Assembly: GCF_048544455.1 (NCBI RefSeq) | Contig: NC_133530.1 | Location: 18,529,748 to 18,593,747 of the forward strand | DNA length: 64,000 nt | DNA from: Silene latifolia | Lineage: Eukaryota > Streptophyta > Magnoliopsida > Caryophyllales > Caryophyllaceae | Direction of reading: 5' to 3' | Part shown: positions 49,327 through 61,990 of the stretch, in pieces | Layout of the letters: each line of letters begins with the position of its first letter | Numbering within the stretch: the stretch's first letter is position 1 | Program-made: the position numbers and the translations under genes | The notes under the pieces: model-generated | Database searches by the model: none | What the model was told of the DNA's origin: nothing | What the model saw: only the letters and a program-made list of their open reading frames with translations

Positions 49327-50691
49327 TGTAACACCCCCATACTCCAAGTGCCTTACCAGGACCACTCAAGTATAAGGATGCTACCATCTCGGTTACCCGA
49401 GGCATGATAATCATAAGACAATGAAGAAACATACTTTATTAAATAAGTTTAAGTGATTACATAACAAAACCAACTGTAAGCAAAATACAACTGTTCTCAA
49501 ACTATAAGCCAACTGAAAGGAACTGTCTTAACAAACACAGCGGAAGACTAAAGACTCTGATATGTGATGACTCCATCCCCAGCTAGATCCCACGCGTATC
49601 CAAGATATACCTGCCAAGCAACTATTCACCACCCCCGAATGGATCACCACAGTTTTTAAAACATTTAAACGGGTCAAGATTAATCACACAACTTATATAT
49701 ATATATATATATATCAACAAGAAGATACACATGCCTTAACCGTCACACATACACACAATTACTCCAATCCCATCAATCTCAATCACCGACCGTCCACTTT
49801 GGGACCGCCCGCCAAATGGGGGACCGCAGCCGTACCCACCAAATCCCCGCTCCACATAACAGTGAGCGATAACCCTGTCCATTAATGTGCACATCCCCTT
49901 CCGTGGCGGGTTCCACGAAGGGCGAAACTAGGGCGTGAAGCCACTCCCGCAAGTGACTCCACTCAGCCGAGAACGCATCTCGAGAACCATAGACAAACAA
50001 TCACAATCACAACCACAGCCGTCACAATACAATTACTATATCAAACAATCAATCTCAACACATCAACAATCATCCCATTATGGGACTAATACTGAGTAGG
50101 AAATCCTACCTGGAATGCAACACAAACATCAGACGATCTATCAGCTGTCTCAAAACCTTTCCTCTACGAACCCTTCTCCTATACACATAATCACATAATC
50201 ACTACCAACACAACAAATCATAAAAACCCCCAATCCCAAAATTAGGGTTTAAACAAAGTCAACCAAACGCTATAAAATTGGTATGTAGGACTTACCCTTG
50301 ACGCAAGGAACACTATGAGGCCAAGAACAATGAAATCCGACACCTCTAGCTCCGGGATTTGTCAACAATGCGATTAGGATTAAGAACAAACTTGCCTTCT
50401 CTCTTAAACAGTAAATTAGGTTTTGCAAAAGTGATTCAGAAACAATACGGAAGGTTATATATCTTAATCGCATAATTAACAAAACCCGAGAAAAACTCCC
50501 CGTAAACCGGCTACTCAATCGAGTACCCAAGGCTACTCGATCGAGTACCCCCTTACTCGATCGAGTACCCTAGTTACTCGATCGAGTACCCAACAGGTCA
50601 GAAACTATTTTATTTCGCAAAACTCCCTTACTCGACAGAGTAAGGCCTACTCGATAGAGTACCCCAAGACTCATAAATACGGAGTATTACA
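49327..50691 (-). repeat. Gypsy 3' LTR (left), 1365 bp
   Basis: It runs TGTAACACCCCCATACTCC to ACGGAGTATTACA on the plus strand. It carries a (TA)n run near 49695-49715 and the palindromic TACTCGATCGAGTA array near 50514-50592. Confidence 0.88.
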
Positions 50692-53600
50692 GTCTTCCCT
50701 CTTTAAAAAGAACTTCGTCCCCGAAGTTCAACCCATACATAAAAAAAACAACCATACTAGCTCGACCAAGACACAACAACATAACTAAGAACTCAAGAAC
50801 TCGACCAAACATAGAACATGAACTTTTAACACCCACTCCACCAACTATGTTTACTTCTCTAACATGACTCACGATATCGTATCCACCACATATATATCTC
50901 TCACGATACCCACTCCATACATAACCAACTACCATCCTCTAACGCTGCTAGCTCCATAATATCATCCACTATCAAATCCACAATCAAGACACGCATAGAC
51001 ATCAAACGGAATGTTACATTCTACCACCCTTAAAAGGAACTTCGTCCTCGAAGTTTACTCATAATCTCATCATCCAACTGTCAACACTATCGAAGTATTC
51101 TCGCATTCCTAACATCAAACTACTACAAGCACGTCCGTGACCTTTTAACACTATCAACCACAACATATACAAATCCATATCTTATGCTACACCAACACTC
51201 TACTTCCAAATATACTGCCATATGAACAATCATCAAAATCTCTTTTATCGCATCCTACTCCTCTTAAGATAAATGTTATGTCCTCGTAACCTACTAATAC
51301 TATATCCTTAGTTATATCTTCTCATTATTCTCATCATCATCACATGTCATAGATAACCACCTATACTCTAAACACTCGTCATGCATGTATCCAAGGCTCT
51401 CTTACTTAAACAATTCTCATACTTCAATTCACTCGTCACACCACCTAACCTATACCTCAAAATCTTTATCTTAACCCAAAACTTCAACTTTCCACATTAC
51501 CGCAACATGACATACCTCTCTATATAAACTATATGAAACTCCCATCATCAAAAGCATAACTCACGATCCACACTTGTTACGTACTCTCACACTAGATCCT
51601 CAAGTTCTTTCATTCATTACCGCAAGACTCATACATAACTTAACACGACACTTATTATTCAACACCCTACACTCACTGTCTCAACAAAGGATTATGAACT
51701 ACCTGCATATATCAGATCATTACCACACATGTTCTACGAATCACTTGCCATTATCATGTCCACTAAAGCCTTATTTAGAACAAGATCAAAATTACTGTAA
51801 CAACCTCTCACAACCGTGTCCCATCAATAGAACATCACTATAGCATGACAACAACGAAAACATATACGACTCTATTTCATATCATACTATACCCTCATTC
51901 CCAACTTAACTCGGTAAAGAAAACATCAATAAACAAGACAACTGTCTATCTCGTAAACCGAAACTCGCAGGAGCAACATCAAACAAAACAACAAACTATG
52001 TATAATCTGGTATGTACTTTCGAAACTCGAATCATAATCATCCCGCCTACTCCACCACAACCGGTGACGGCATCACAACACCGCCACCAACAGCCACACC
52101 GTAGTGCGAAAATACCCGCATCACAACACTAAATGTCGTGCCCGGATCACCACCCGAGGCACCACAACCACATCGATAGACATCACAACTACATACAATT
52201 CCATAAATCGACTCGGAAATAACCTTTCTGGACAAGAAAACTTACTCAAATCCACTTTACTCAATCACAACGCAACATATTATATGAATAAAAAGATAAG
52301 CATCTCATGAACATCATCTCTACCATTTCACGGAATACACATGTGTTATTAATACACATAAAATTATAACTAGCCATGTCAAATTAATCAAATTATTACC
52401 TTTTTGGATATCATTCAATTAAATTACCGTGTCCAACATATATATTACAGAACATTCATAAAACAACTTTATAATTATCACACCATACCACTTCTTGTGA
52501 GGTCAGAACCTCACACAAACATTTACACATATCATAGACCCGTAATCACAACCAACTAGTCAATCCTGACCACGTAAGTTACCACTCAACAAAGGTTACC
52601 TGTCGCCCGAGTTTAACTCATATGCCCCTCATAACATATTCCCCCATTCGCACAACCATCACTTCCTGCCAAATATAACCATACCTTTACTATTCAACTA
52701 TTAGCATCCGCCTCATCTAACCACATCTTATACCCTCTCACAATCATACACAACAATCAGGTCCCTACCAAATCAACCTCTTTAGAATTGCTACCTTTCT
52801 AATATACCATCACTCTTAACCACTAGTGACAACACCACAATACCACCACTGCTCGTATATCAAACCTCTTACACTCATATCAAAATAACACGGTTTTTCT
52901 CCTATCTTTGGTTATCATTCCAAATAACGAACATCAAACCCATCCACAAGATTACCTCAACATTATTCCCAATACTATCTTATTTGTGTTGTCATCCAAC
53001 TCTCCACCAAATACCTCGTATCGTGCCAATACTCCACCAACTTCTTGCTCCCTTAATTCCTCGAAACTCATTATCAATCATGTTGTCCTGAAACTCCTAT
53101 ATAACCTTTAGCTAACATCCTCGTGACGCTATCACACATTTCAATGATTCCTTACCTTTATATCACATAACTCCGGTGAATATTTTCCTCAGCTTACTTT
53201 TATCCTTCTTTTCTCTTTACACTCAATGATACCAATTAATAGTTCAACTCCTTATTCCTTCTAGCTAACTCTTTAGAAATCCAGTTACCCCTTCGTTGCT
53301 CCAAAACTCAAATTCCATTATTTTCTACTGACATCATCTCACTCTTTCTTACCATGGATCTTCTCTTATTATGCTATCACTCACACTTGCCACTAATCTA
53401 TCCATAGAATCAACGTTTAATGTTCAAACAATTGCATCTCCCTTTTTACATCTCTAGAAATCAGAATTCATTTAATACCGTTAATTACCCAAGGAAATCA
53501 CACAGTAGTTTCGTCTCTCGATAACACAAATTTCCAAACTCAGTCACTACTTGCAAATCCACGTCGCGACATGTCCCATTAAGTTCGCTATATACCACTA

Positions 53601-55243
53601 TTTCCAAACGACCTTTCATTACATATGTTCTTACTCAACCCTATTTCTAGCCATCTCCCTCCATAATTTATTATACATCTCAGGTTGCTACTATCCACAT
53701 CCTTTCTTTCAATCTTTTCATTCTCACGTTCCTTAAACTTACATCATGCCTTGCCCACATTCACTTACATTTTCATTACTCAACATACAATCATGTCACT
53801 CATCTCGTCTCACACAACATGCTCTATGCCTCAATTAAGTCTTACCAATCCCAACACATATAAATCATGTCCTCCCCACCGAACTCATACTCATCATAGG
53901 TGCCACTCTTTACACCACAAAATTGGGTAACTTACGCGTCAAGACCAACATACATGTAAAACAATGCATAAAGAAGCAAAATAACGCCTTTGAATTAAAC
54001 GTAATATGCAACGAAGTCAAAAGATAAGCATATGACCCAAAATAGGGGTCACTAGATCGAGTACAGGCCACTCGATCGAGTAAGGGACTTACTCGATCGA
54101 GTAGGTGAAGATCAGAAGCACGTAAAACAAATTACCAGGGACACTCGATCGAGTAACTGACGTACTCGATCGAGTACCCCCATACTCGATCGAGTACCAA
54201 GGATACTCGATCGAGTACCTACGCATTTCTCAGCACTGTCCAGTTTTCGTAAAACAACCATAACTCACTCATTTCTTGGTCGCTTTGGGCGTGTGACCTA
54301 TCGTTAGAATCATAAAAGAACAAGCTATCACCTCCAATTGGAATCACATTAAAATCATTTACGCATCTCAAGTTATAACAGTTTAAAGACAACTTTGTTG
54401 TAATCAGACGACATAACTATTCGATTTTCTCTTTCAAACAACTTAAACATCAACAAAGCGAATAAAAGCGACTCAATACTTGTAAAACCACTATCCCTAA
54501 CCACATGTTACGACCTACAAAAAGCCAAACAATAACATTTATCATGCACATAATTCATTTAACTTGCCAATCATGGCTTCCCACATGCTTTTATTCTATC
54601 ACTTTTCGTAAACAAAATCATAAATACATGACATCAAGTCCCCTATTCACATGTTACTAGCATAATAACATTATAAAATAGTTTTCATTATATAACATGC
54701 TTAATCATAAATCATATTATCATACAACGATTATTCATCTTTTTCCACTAATTCATCCATCATGCCACATATTTATCCACCACATTCGTTCAACATATTC
54801 ACCTAACACATGTTCAATTCACACTCCCAACTTTCTATACTCTTACTCAAAACGACAACAACAACATGTATACTTACGCATCGCTTTATATATATATAAA
54901 CAGAACGCTTTTCCTTACATAATTATAACATGCCAAATTACATGTATCAATCATTATACTTTCATGCTTTACAATCAACCAACATACAATTCACGTCATC
55001 ATCATCAATTCATGCAACATACTACTACATAGATACACACAGCACACAATATGCACATAACGATCCCGACACATATCCCATGGTGACCGGTTCAAAATTG
55101 TAGGGCGAGTTCGCGACTTTAGGACGTCTCCCAAGTCTTTGCATTAGCTCCTACAACCTTTACCCCGGGTTCATTTTAATTGACTCCCTATATTCATTGG
55201 ATTTATTGGTTACAGGTTTCAGGATCGTCGCTCTGATACCATT
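50692..55243 (-). other. Gypsy interior, non-coding
   Basis: The plus strand is strongly C/A/T-rich and poor in G over most of 51000-54000. No frame longer than about 140 codons exists and none matches gag or pol. A second array of TACTCGATCGAGTA-type palindromes lies at 54051-54221. Confidence 0.6.
55230..55241 (-). other. Gypsy primer-binding site
   Basis: The minus strand reads TGGTATCAGAGC directly after the LTR end (..GTGTTACA-aa). It matches the 3' end of initiator-Met tRNA, the primer used by many plant LTR elements. Confidence 0.8.
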
Positions 55244-57174
55244 TGTAACACCCCCATACTCCAAGTGCCTTACCAGGACCACTCAAGTATAAGGATGCTA
55301 CCATCTCGGTTACCCGAGGCATGATAATCATAAGACAATGAAGAAACATCCCATTAAACTAAAAGAATAAGAAACCTCCAATATTTTCCCGCTTAAATGA
55401 AAATCTATAATTGGGCTTAAATTATGTCATATCTACAATTGGGCCTAACTGTATAGTTTAGTAAATTTATAATTCTAACCTATTCTAGACTATTTTTTCC
55501 TTACACTTTAACTTATTATCTATCTTTGCTTAATACTATGTGAAACGTTTAAATTTCGGTTAATTTTTTTATTTAACATATATACATAAGTATATACTCC
55601 ATATTATAACACATATCTTATCTGATTGTATTATTAAAGACATTAATTAACAGTTATATTACGCTTTTGGTGGATATAAATTCATATAATGCTATAATAA
55701 TAATATTTTTTTAAACAAAGTTGTTTCAAGAAACCAGAAATCTTATACAGATTATAAGTGTTGAACCATTTCTTTATACCTCTTAATACAAAACATCACT
55801 AATAGTAAATTGTATAATAAAATGTCAAATTGAGTTAAATAATATTAGTATAATTATTATTTTCTTTAATATACCTATTTAAAAAAACCGCGCATTCGCG
55901 CGGGATTTATACTAGTACTTTATTAAATAAGTTTAAGTGATTACATAACAAAACCAACTGTAAGCAAAATACAACTGTTCTCAAACTATAAGAAAACTGA
56001 AAGGAACTGTCCTAACAAACACAGCGGAAGACTAAAGACTCTGATATGTGATGACTCCATCCCCAGCTAGATCCCACGCGTATCCAAGATATACCTGCCA
56101 AGCAACTGTTCACCACCCCCGAATGGATCACCACAGTTTTTAAAACATTTAAACGGGGTCAAGATTAATCACACAACTTATATATATATATATATATATC
56201 AACGAAGAAGATACATGCATGACTTAACCGTCACACATACACACAATTACTCCAATCCCATCAATCTCAATCACCGATTGTCCACTGGACCAGCCCTGCC
56301 AGTGGGGGACCGCAGCCGTACCCACCAAATCCCCGCTCCACATAACAGTGAGCGATAACCCTGTCCATTAATGTGCACATCCCCTTCCGTGGCAGGTTCC
56401 ACGAAGGGCGAAACTAGGGTGTGAAGCCACTCCCGCAAGTGACTCCACTCAGCCGAGAACGCATCTCGAGAACCATAGACAAACAATCACAATCACAACC
56501 ACAGCCGTCACAATACAATTACTATATTAAACAATCAATCTCAACACATCAACAATCATCCCATTATGGGACTAATACTGAGTAGGAAATCCTACCTGGA
56601 ATGCAACACAAACATCAGACGATCTATCAGCTGTCTCAAAACCTTTCCTCTACGAACCCTTCTCCTATACACATAATCACATAATCACTACCAACACAAC
56701 AAATCATAAAAACCCCCAATCCCAAAATTAGGGTTTAAACAAAGTCAACCAAACGCTATAAAATTGGTATGTAGGACTTACCCTTGACGCAAGGAACACT
56801 ATGATGCCAAGAACAATGAAATCCGACACCTCTAGCTCCGGGATTTGTCAACAATGCGATTAGGATTAAGAACAAACTTGCCTTCTCTCTTAAACAGTAA
56901 ATTAGGTTTTGCAAAAGTGATTTAGAAACAATGACGGAAGGTTATATATCTTAATCGCATAATTAACAAAACCCGAGAAAACTCCCGTAAACCTGCTCGA
57001 TCGAGTACCCAAGGCTACTCGATCGAGTATTCCCCTTACTCGATCGAGTACCCTAGTTACTCGATCGAGTACCCAACAGGTCAGAAACTATTTTATTTCG
57101 CAAAACTCCCTTACTCGACAGAGTAAGACCTACTCGATAGAGTACCCCAAGACTCATAAATACGGAGTATTACA
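55244..57174 (-). repeat. Gypsy 5' LTR (right), 1364 bp plus a 567-bp Helitron
   Basis: Without the Helitron at 55349-55915 its length is 1364 bp, matching the left LTR (1365). Both start TGTAACACCC and end GAGTATTACA. Confidence 0.88.
55349..55915 (+). mobile_element. Non-autonomous Helitron inside an LTR, 567 bp
   Basis: It starts TCCCATTAAACTAAAAG and ends CTAG, with hairpin CCGCGC-attc-GCGCGG at 55888-55903, about 8 nt before the CTAG. It lies exactly between A and T: the other LTR reads gaagaaaca|tactttatt without it (49420-49438). It has no target duplication and no coding sequence. The paired LTR is a perfect empty site, so the borders are certain to the base. Confidence 0.92.
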
Positions 57175-57179
57175 CGAGA

Positions 57180-58066
57180 TAAATGGGTAATTAATGAGTA
57201 ATGGACCCATGACATACATGGGGAGTCGGGCCCATGGACCGAGTCAGGGAGGCAGGATAATCCGAGGAAGGACAGCAGGTGAAGAAGAGTTCGGCTTGGA
57301 CTAAGATATTAATAAGATCTCGAGTAAGATAAGGAAATCCTAATTATTGCCATATTCTGAATAAGGAAAGTCCAAGTTGTTACCAAACTCTACCTTGAGG
57401 AACAAGACAATTAAGTGGGAAGCCCTAATAAACCCATTAGGGTTTATTCACTATAAATACAAGGAAGACAAACAAGAGAAGGGATCCATCGTTCACCCTA
57501 CAACAAATACTACCAAGCTTATATCGTCATATACAACGAAAGGAAAAACAAGCAGCCAAGTAGCAGCGTCCAAATACCATGGCTACGTACAAAACCTCTG
57601 ACATAATTCCACTCAAAGGAAGAATGCTCATCATTGAACAATGATTATTAATCATTGCCACATGAAGATCACACAGAATCCATATTACCCACGTACACCA
57701 GTACAAACCCACAAATAGGCCTTATCGTCCGATTTGTATACCGTCAGCCCCGTACACATGCCGGACTAGCTACTCGTCATCAGATCCGGGTCCATTGAAT
57801 ATTGTACTTGCACTCCGATTATTACATAGTGGAATATTGGTGGGATTTCGACTCCCCCCGCGGTTGTTTCCCACATCGGGTTTTCCGCGTCACCAAAATC
57901 TCTCGTGTCATTATTTCCTTATTTTGTCCTTTACTTTATTCACATCGTTATTTCGTCTTAATTACATACATATTCCGTCACAAATCACATATAATTTAAC
58001 CCCCCCAATACGAGGCTAAAAAGAGCGGTCACTTTAACCCTATATTGGTAGAAATTTACCAAAACA
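57180..58066 (+). repeat. Remainder of the outer element 5' LTR
   Basis: It continues the LTR begun at 49279-49326. It carries a TATA-like motif at 57451 and ends ..aaaaca at 58066. Confidence 0.55.
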
Positions 58067-58138
58067 GTTTGGCGCCCACCGTGGGGCATGGTGATCGATC
58101 TCTACAGCTAAGTTGTCATCAAGTCAGTCTCCGGTGCC

Positions 58139-58900
58139 ATGTCTCTTAGCGAGCAAGATCTCATCACTATCTATGAAGTCATCCAGAAGCCAGCAGCAGA
58201 TCTGCTTCCTGGGACCCTCCCCGGAAGCCAGCAGCAGATCTGCTTCCTAGGATCCTCCGTCGAAGTCGCGGAAGATCCGCCGGGACCCTCCCGGGCCGGT
58301 AGTACATCTGCTTTCTGGAATCCTCCGCCAGAAGCCAGCAACAGATCTACTTCCAGAGTTCCTCCAGAAGTCCCGCAGCAGATCTGGCCCCAGAGTCCGG
58401 CAGCAGATCTGGTCCCCAAAGTTCCTCCAGAAGTCCCGCGGCAGATCTGGTCCCAGAGTCCAGCAGCGGATCTGGTCCTCGAAGTTCCTCCAGAAGTTCT
58501 GCATCAAATCTACTCCCTGAAGTCCCACTAGAGAGCTGCAGCAGATCTGGTCCCAGAGTCCGGCAGCAGATCTGGTCCCCAAAGTTCCTTCAGAAGCCTG
58601 AGTCCAACAACAGGTCTGGTTCCCGAAATTCCTCCGGAATTCAGCAGTAGATTTTCTCTCTAGAGCCGTAGATCTGCTCTCCGAAGTCGAAGATCTGGTT
58701 CCCGGAATGCCCCTTGAAATCAGCCGTGGATCTGCTTCCCAAAGCCGAAGATCTGGTCCCTGTTGTTCCCCAGAATCCTCCAGCAAATCTGGTCCATGGA
58801 GTTCACCAGGGTCCTCCAGCAGATCTGGTCCCAGAATTCATCCAGATGCCCGGCAGCAGAACTGCTCCCCACAGAGTTCCTCTAGAGTCCTATAGCAGAT
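58139..58900 (+). repeat. GC-rich minisatellite with about a dozen AGATCT
   Basis: Units of roughly 25-65 bp built on cagcagatctggtccc and gttcctccagaagtcc follow one another with drift. A frame opening at 58139 (MSLSEQDLITIYEV) runs into the repeats, which then translate as QQIW, SPAADLV and PPEV phrases. Its place after the primer-binding site is where gag would start, but no gag fold is recognisable. Confidence 0.7.
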
Positions 58901-61880
58901 CTAGATGCCAGAGTCCCTCCAACCTCTAGCTACCAGAGCAGGAATGGTCAGTGCACCAGAAACCGCCAGCAGCGTACCAGCAACAAGTGTACCAGCAGAA
59001 GATGGACCAGCAGGAATGTTCAGTACAGGGGTATAGATTCGAAGGTACCAGGCTGGGGGCAGATCAGGACCTCCAGAATCTCTGGACCAGAGATCCCTAG
59101 ACGACATGCTGGTGCTCCAGATGGAAATTCAGAAGCAAGTTGCAGAGAAACAATCTGGAGCCTGCAGTAAGCAGAGACGCCAGGCTATACCCTGGATGCC
59201 TAGCATCCTGCTGCTCTCTCTCAATGACTAGAATGGAGGCAGCATCAGGTAACACCGTATCTCGTAGTTTTGTTCTGTTGGAGCTTAATTCCTCCCTGTT
59301 GCAGGAACTTTCAGCCAGCAGGAACCAGAATGACAAACCGAACCAGTGTCGCTACAACTCCACTAGCTAGCGACCCTGGGGGCAGACCTCTACATAAGTG
59401 TTGTTAGGTTGTAACATATTTGGTACTATTTCGCCTGTCCCTAACCCTCTTGCAGGATCATAAAAGCCTGGTGCAGTGACCACCTGTTATCACGTGGGGG
59501 CAGGTTCAGTAAAATAAACTCCACGAGTCAGGTTCCACCGTTTAGACCTCTATTTGTGCTAGAATAATTTACGTGATGACAGGTGGATCAAAACTCTACA
59601 ACCTAAAATACTCAAAGGCGAAAAAGGCATGCCACAGAAACAAAAGGAGACCGCCTAAGACTCAAAAACACCGCCGTGATGCTCTTATCATTACATCATA
59701 CATAGAAACTACACCGTAAGAAAAATCCTGGTGGATACAATAAACTTAGTCAACATGGGTAAGCTAGACCCAGAATTAACAGTGCTAAAGATTCAGAGTA
59801 CACAGGTAATCTTCATCGTCAATTGTTTAAATTTTATAAAACTAACATGGCATGTCTCGCTTTGTCCTACGATTACATGATAGGAAGCAGATCAAACATA
59901 GCAAGTGGCAAACCAGAATGAGCGTCATGCTGGAACTATCAGAGCTCACAAAGAAACAATCGAAATATAAGAACCAACAACGACAATCAACACGCAGTTC
60001 GCCAGTCTACATCTCAGGGAAAATCCCGAAACAAAGCAAAATACAAAAGGGCCAAGTCGCCAGGCAATGATAAACAAGAGTACAAACAGGCTGGAGGAGA
60101 GGTCCTCCTAACATGATTCTCTCCTCGGCAGCAGCTACACCAGCTTTTCTACCTTGCTATATTTGACCTTCTCTTGCAGGAACTAATTCTGGCTCAGGAA
60201 TATCAGCAGCCTCAGTAGCAGTTTAGGGGAGCTGACCTCACCAGCAGTATTTTCGGGTAGCTGACCTTGTCAACAGCATTTTCCGGCAGCTGACCCGACC
60301 ATCAGCATTTTCGGGTGGTTGACCCAATAAGCATCATTTTCGGGGAGCTGACCTTATCAGCACTCCGAACCAGGTCTCCAACACGCTGAGATCTAGTAGA
60401 ATAAAGAAGTCTCGACCAGCTGTCTCCTCTTAACTTCCAGGTTCCAAAGGAAGCAGGAGGAGCCAGAAACGGAGATCCCGGGAGCAGGAAGTCGGAAGCA
60501 GGAAGCAGGAGGAAGCAGAGGCGAAGCCTGGGGAGGCAGGAAACGTGAAGCAGAAAGCAGTTAGCAGACACGAGAACGACAACCAGGATTAGTTGTCGCA
60601 GCAACCCTTTCGCCAGTAACCCAGGCAGCAAAAATCTAGCAGCAAACCAGATGAAGGGCATGACCCAGAGTAAGCCAGACTTCTACATAGCCCATTTACA
60701 GGAGCCATCATCCAAAGGGAGCAGAGATAGAGGAACCCTAGTACTACCCCTGCTGTCCGAGCCAGAACCAGAAGAACCCTGGCACCACCACTATCGTCCA
60801 GCCTGGAACCAGAAGAGCCCTGGTCGCAGTACCTGGATCCCACACCTGGTCCTGTATCTGATATACCGTACCTGGTCCTGTATCTGATATACCGCACCTA
60901 GTCCCAGTACCTGATCCCGCACCTGGACCATGTATCTGGTCCCCGCGCATGGTCCCAACATCTGGTCCCAATACCTGTCGGTAACCAAGGCTTCAGTTAG
61001 TGTCATACTGACACCCAGAATATTATCTCAATAAGTTTCTGCATCCTGCAGAGACCAGGTACACGTCACTTGAAAAATTGTTTCTTGCACTTGTTATAGC
61101 TTTCTGTAAATTGCTTTCTTATTTTAGTTTCATCATATCCATGTGGTAATTGACTATCCCCTGAATGCCTGTATGAGAAAACTAGAGCTATTAGGATGAA
61201 TGAACAATGACCAATTGAACCATACGCCTAAGTGCTCACACCCTGAAGTTCGAACCTCGAATGACAGTTAGGTCACAAACCATGGTAGACTTTGCACCTG
61301 ACTCTAGTCCAGCACCCCAGACTTAGGTTGATGAAAAACATCAGCGACCTAAAAGGGAAATAGGAACCAGAGTTGTACGTGTCACACTAGTGGAATTTCC
61401 AATAAAAGGAACAAGAGTAGGCCTGGTACCCAGGTCCCAGCAGAGGGGCCAGGAGGGAACCTGATCGTCCGAGCCTGCAGCGACCCAGAGAGTCAGGCAC
61501 CTGAAAAATATCTGAAACCAGGCAGGTCCCTAGTCGGGGGCCAGAACCCAGAATCTGGAGGCAGGCGTCCTTAAAACCTGGGGGTAGCATTCAAGCTAGG
61601 TATCTCACCACTTATGCTTATCATTCATGTGCTAAAACCATCGGTAAACAAAGGACAAAAGATTCATGTCCATATGTCGCTCTTAAAGTAATTCGTAACT
61701 TCGTAATCTTGTTACCCTGTTATATTTTGAGTAACTACTGTCTTGAGCATTGGAAGGTCGTTGGCTATGCCATCTGCTGGCCCTATTAGAATAATTTCTT
61801 ACAGGAGATCTCCCTACCAACATGAGTGGTTACTCAGGCTCCAGAACCTGCCACTCCTTCCCCATATCAAATCGCTCCGC
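58901..61880. other. Outer element interior, no recognised gene
   Basis: The stretch contains repetitive pieces, for example agctgacc..tcagcattttc near 60225-60360 and two copies of tggtcctgtatctgatatac near 60847 and 60872. Frames open on several strands here reflect low stop-codon content, not genes. Confidence 0.4.
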
Positions 61881-61889
61881 CTGCAGCAT

Positions 61890-61990
61890 ATGACGCAGAA
61901 CGCAGAATGCAGGACGCGGGATGTAGGACGCAGTATCCAGAATGCAGAACGCAGGACGCAGGATGCAGGACGCAGGACGCAGAGCGCTCC
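61890..61990. repeat. Short tandem array of gcagaacgca / gcaggacgca
   Basis: Seven-base units (gcaggac / gcagaac / gcagaat types) repeat about 14 times with small drift, leaving both strands open to translation in several frames. Confidence 0.8.

Larger units (their letters stand above)
49327..57174 (-). mobile_element. Gypsy (chromovirus-like) LTR element, young, no intact genes
   Basis: It is flanked by a perfect 5-bp duplication cgaga (49322-49326, 57175-57179). LTRs are about 1365 bp each, differing by about 2% by eye, so insertion is recent in geological terms, perhaps 1-2 million years at usual plant rates. On the minus strand the primer-binding site TGGTATCAGAGC (55230-55241) abuts the right LTR, and a purine tract (aaagagggaagac, 50692-50704) abuts the left. 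The 4.55-kb interior has no open gag or pol. Only short pol-end phrases of the chromovirus kind survive (NFEDEVPFKGGRM near 51040, and a second copy near 50720). It is broken, or a large non-coding derivative, and it is inserted in the LTR of the outer element. Confidence 0.85.

Noticed and set aside
49779-50000. Minus-strand frame repeated at 56271-56486
   Set aside because: Both lie at the same place in the two LTRs of the Gypsy element, so the repeat is due to the LTRs, not to a gene family.
50514-50592. CRISPR-like array of TACTCGATCGAGTA repeats
   Set aside because: Spacers are only a few bases, the word is palindromic, and the DNA is a plant LTR.
58171-58786. Long minus-strand frames of 82 and 179 codons over the minisatellite
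   Set aside because: They come from repeat units lacking stop codons; no domain and repeated phrases only.
60302-61006. Several overlapping frames on both strands (up to 119 codons) in the outer element
   Set aside because: GC-rich repetitive DNA with few stops; overlapping frames in conflict with each other and no family signature.
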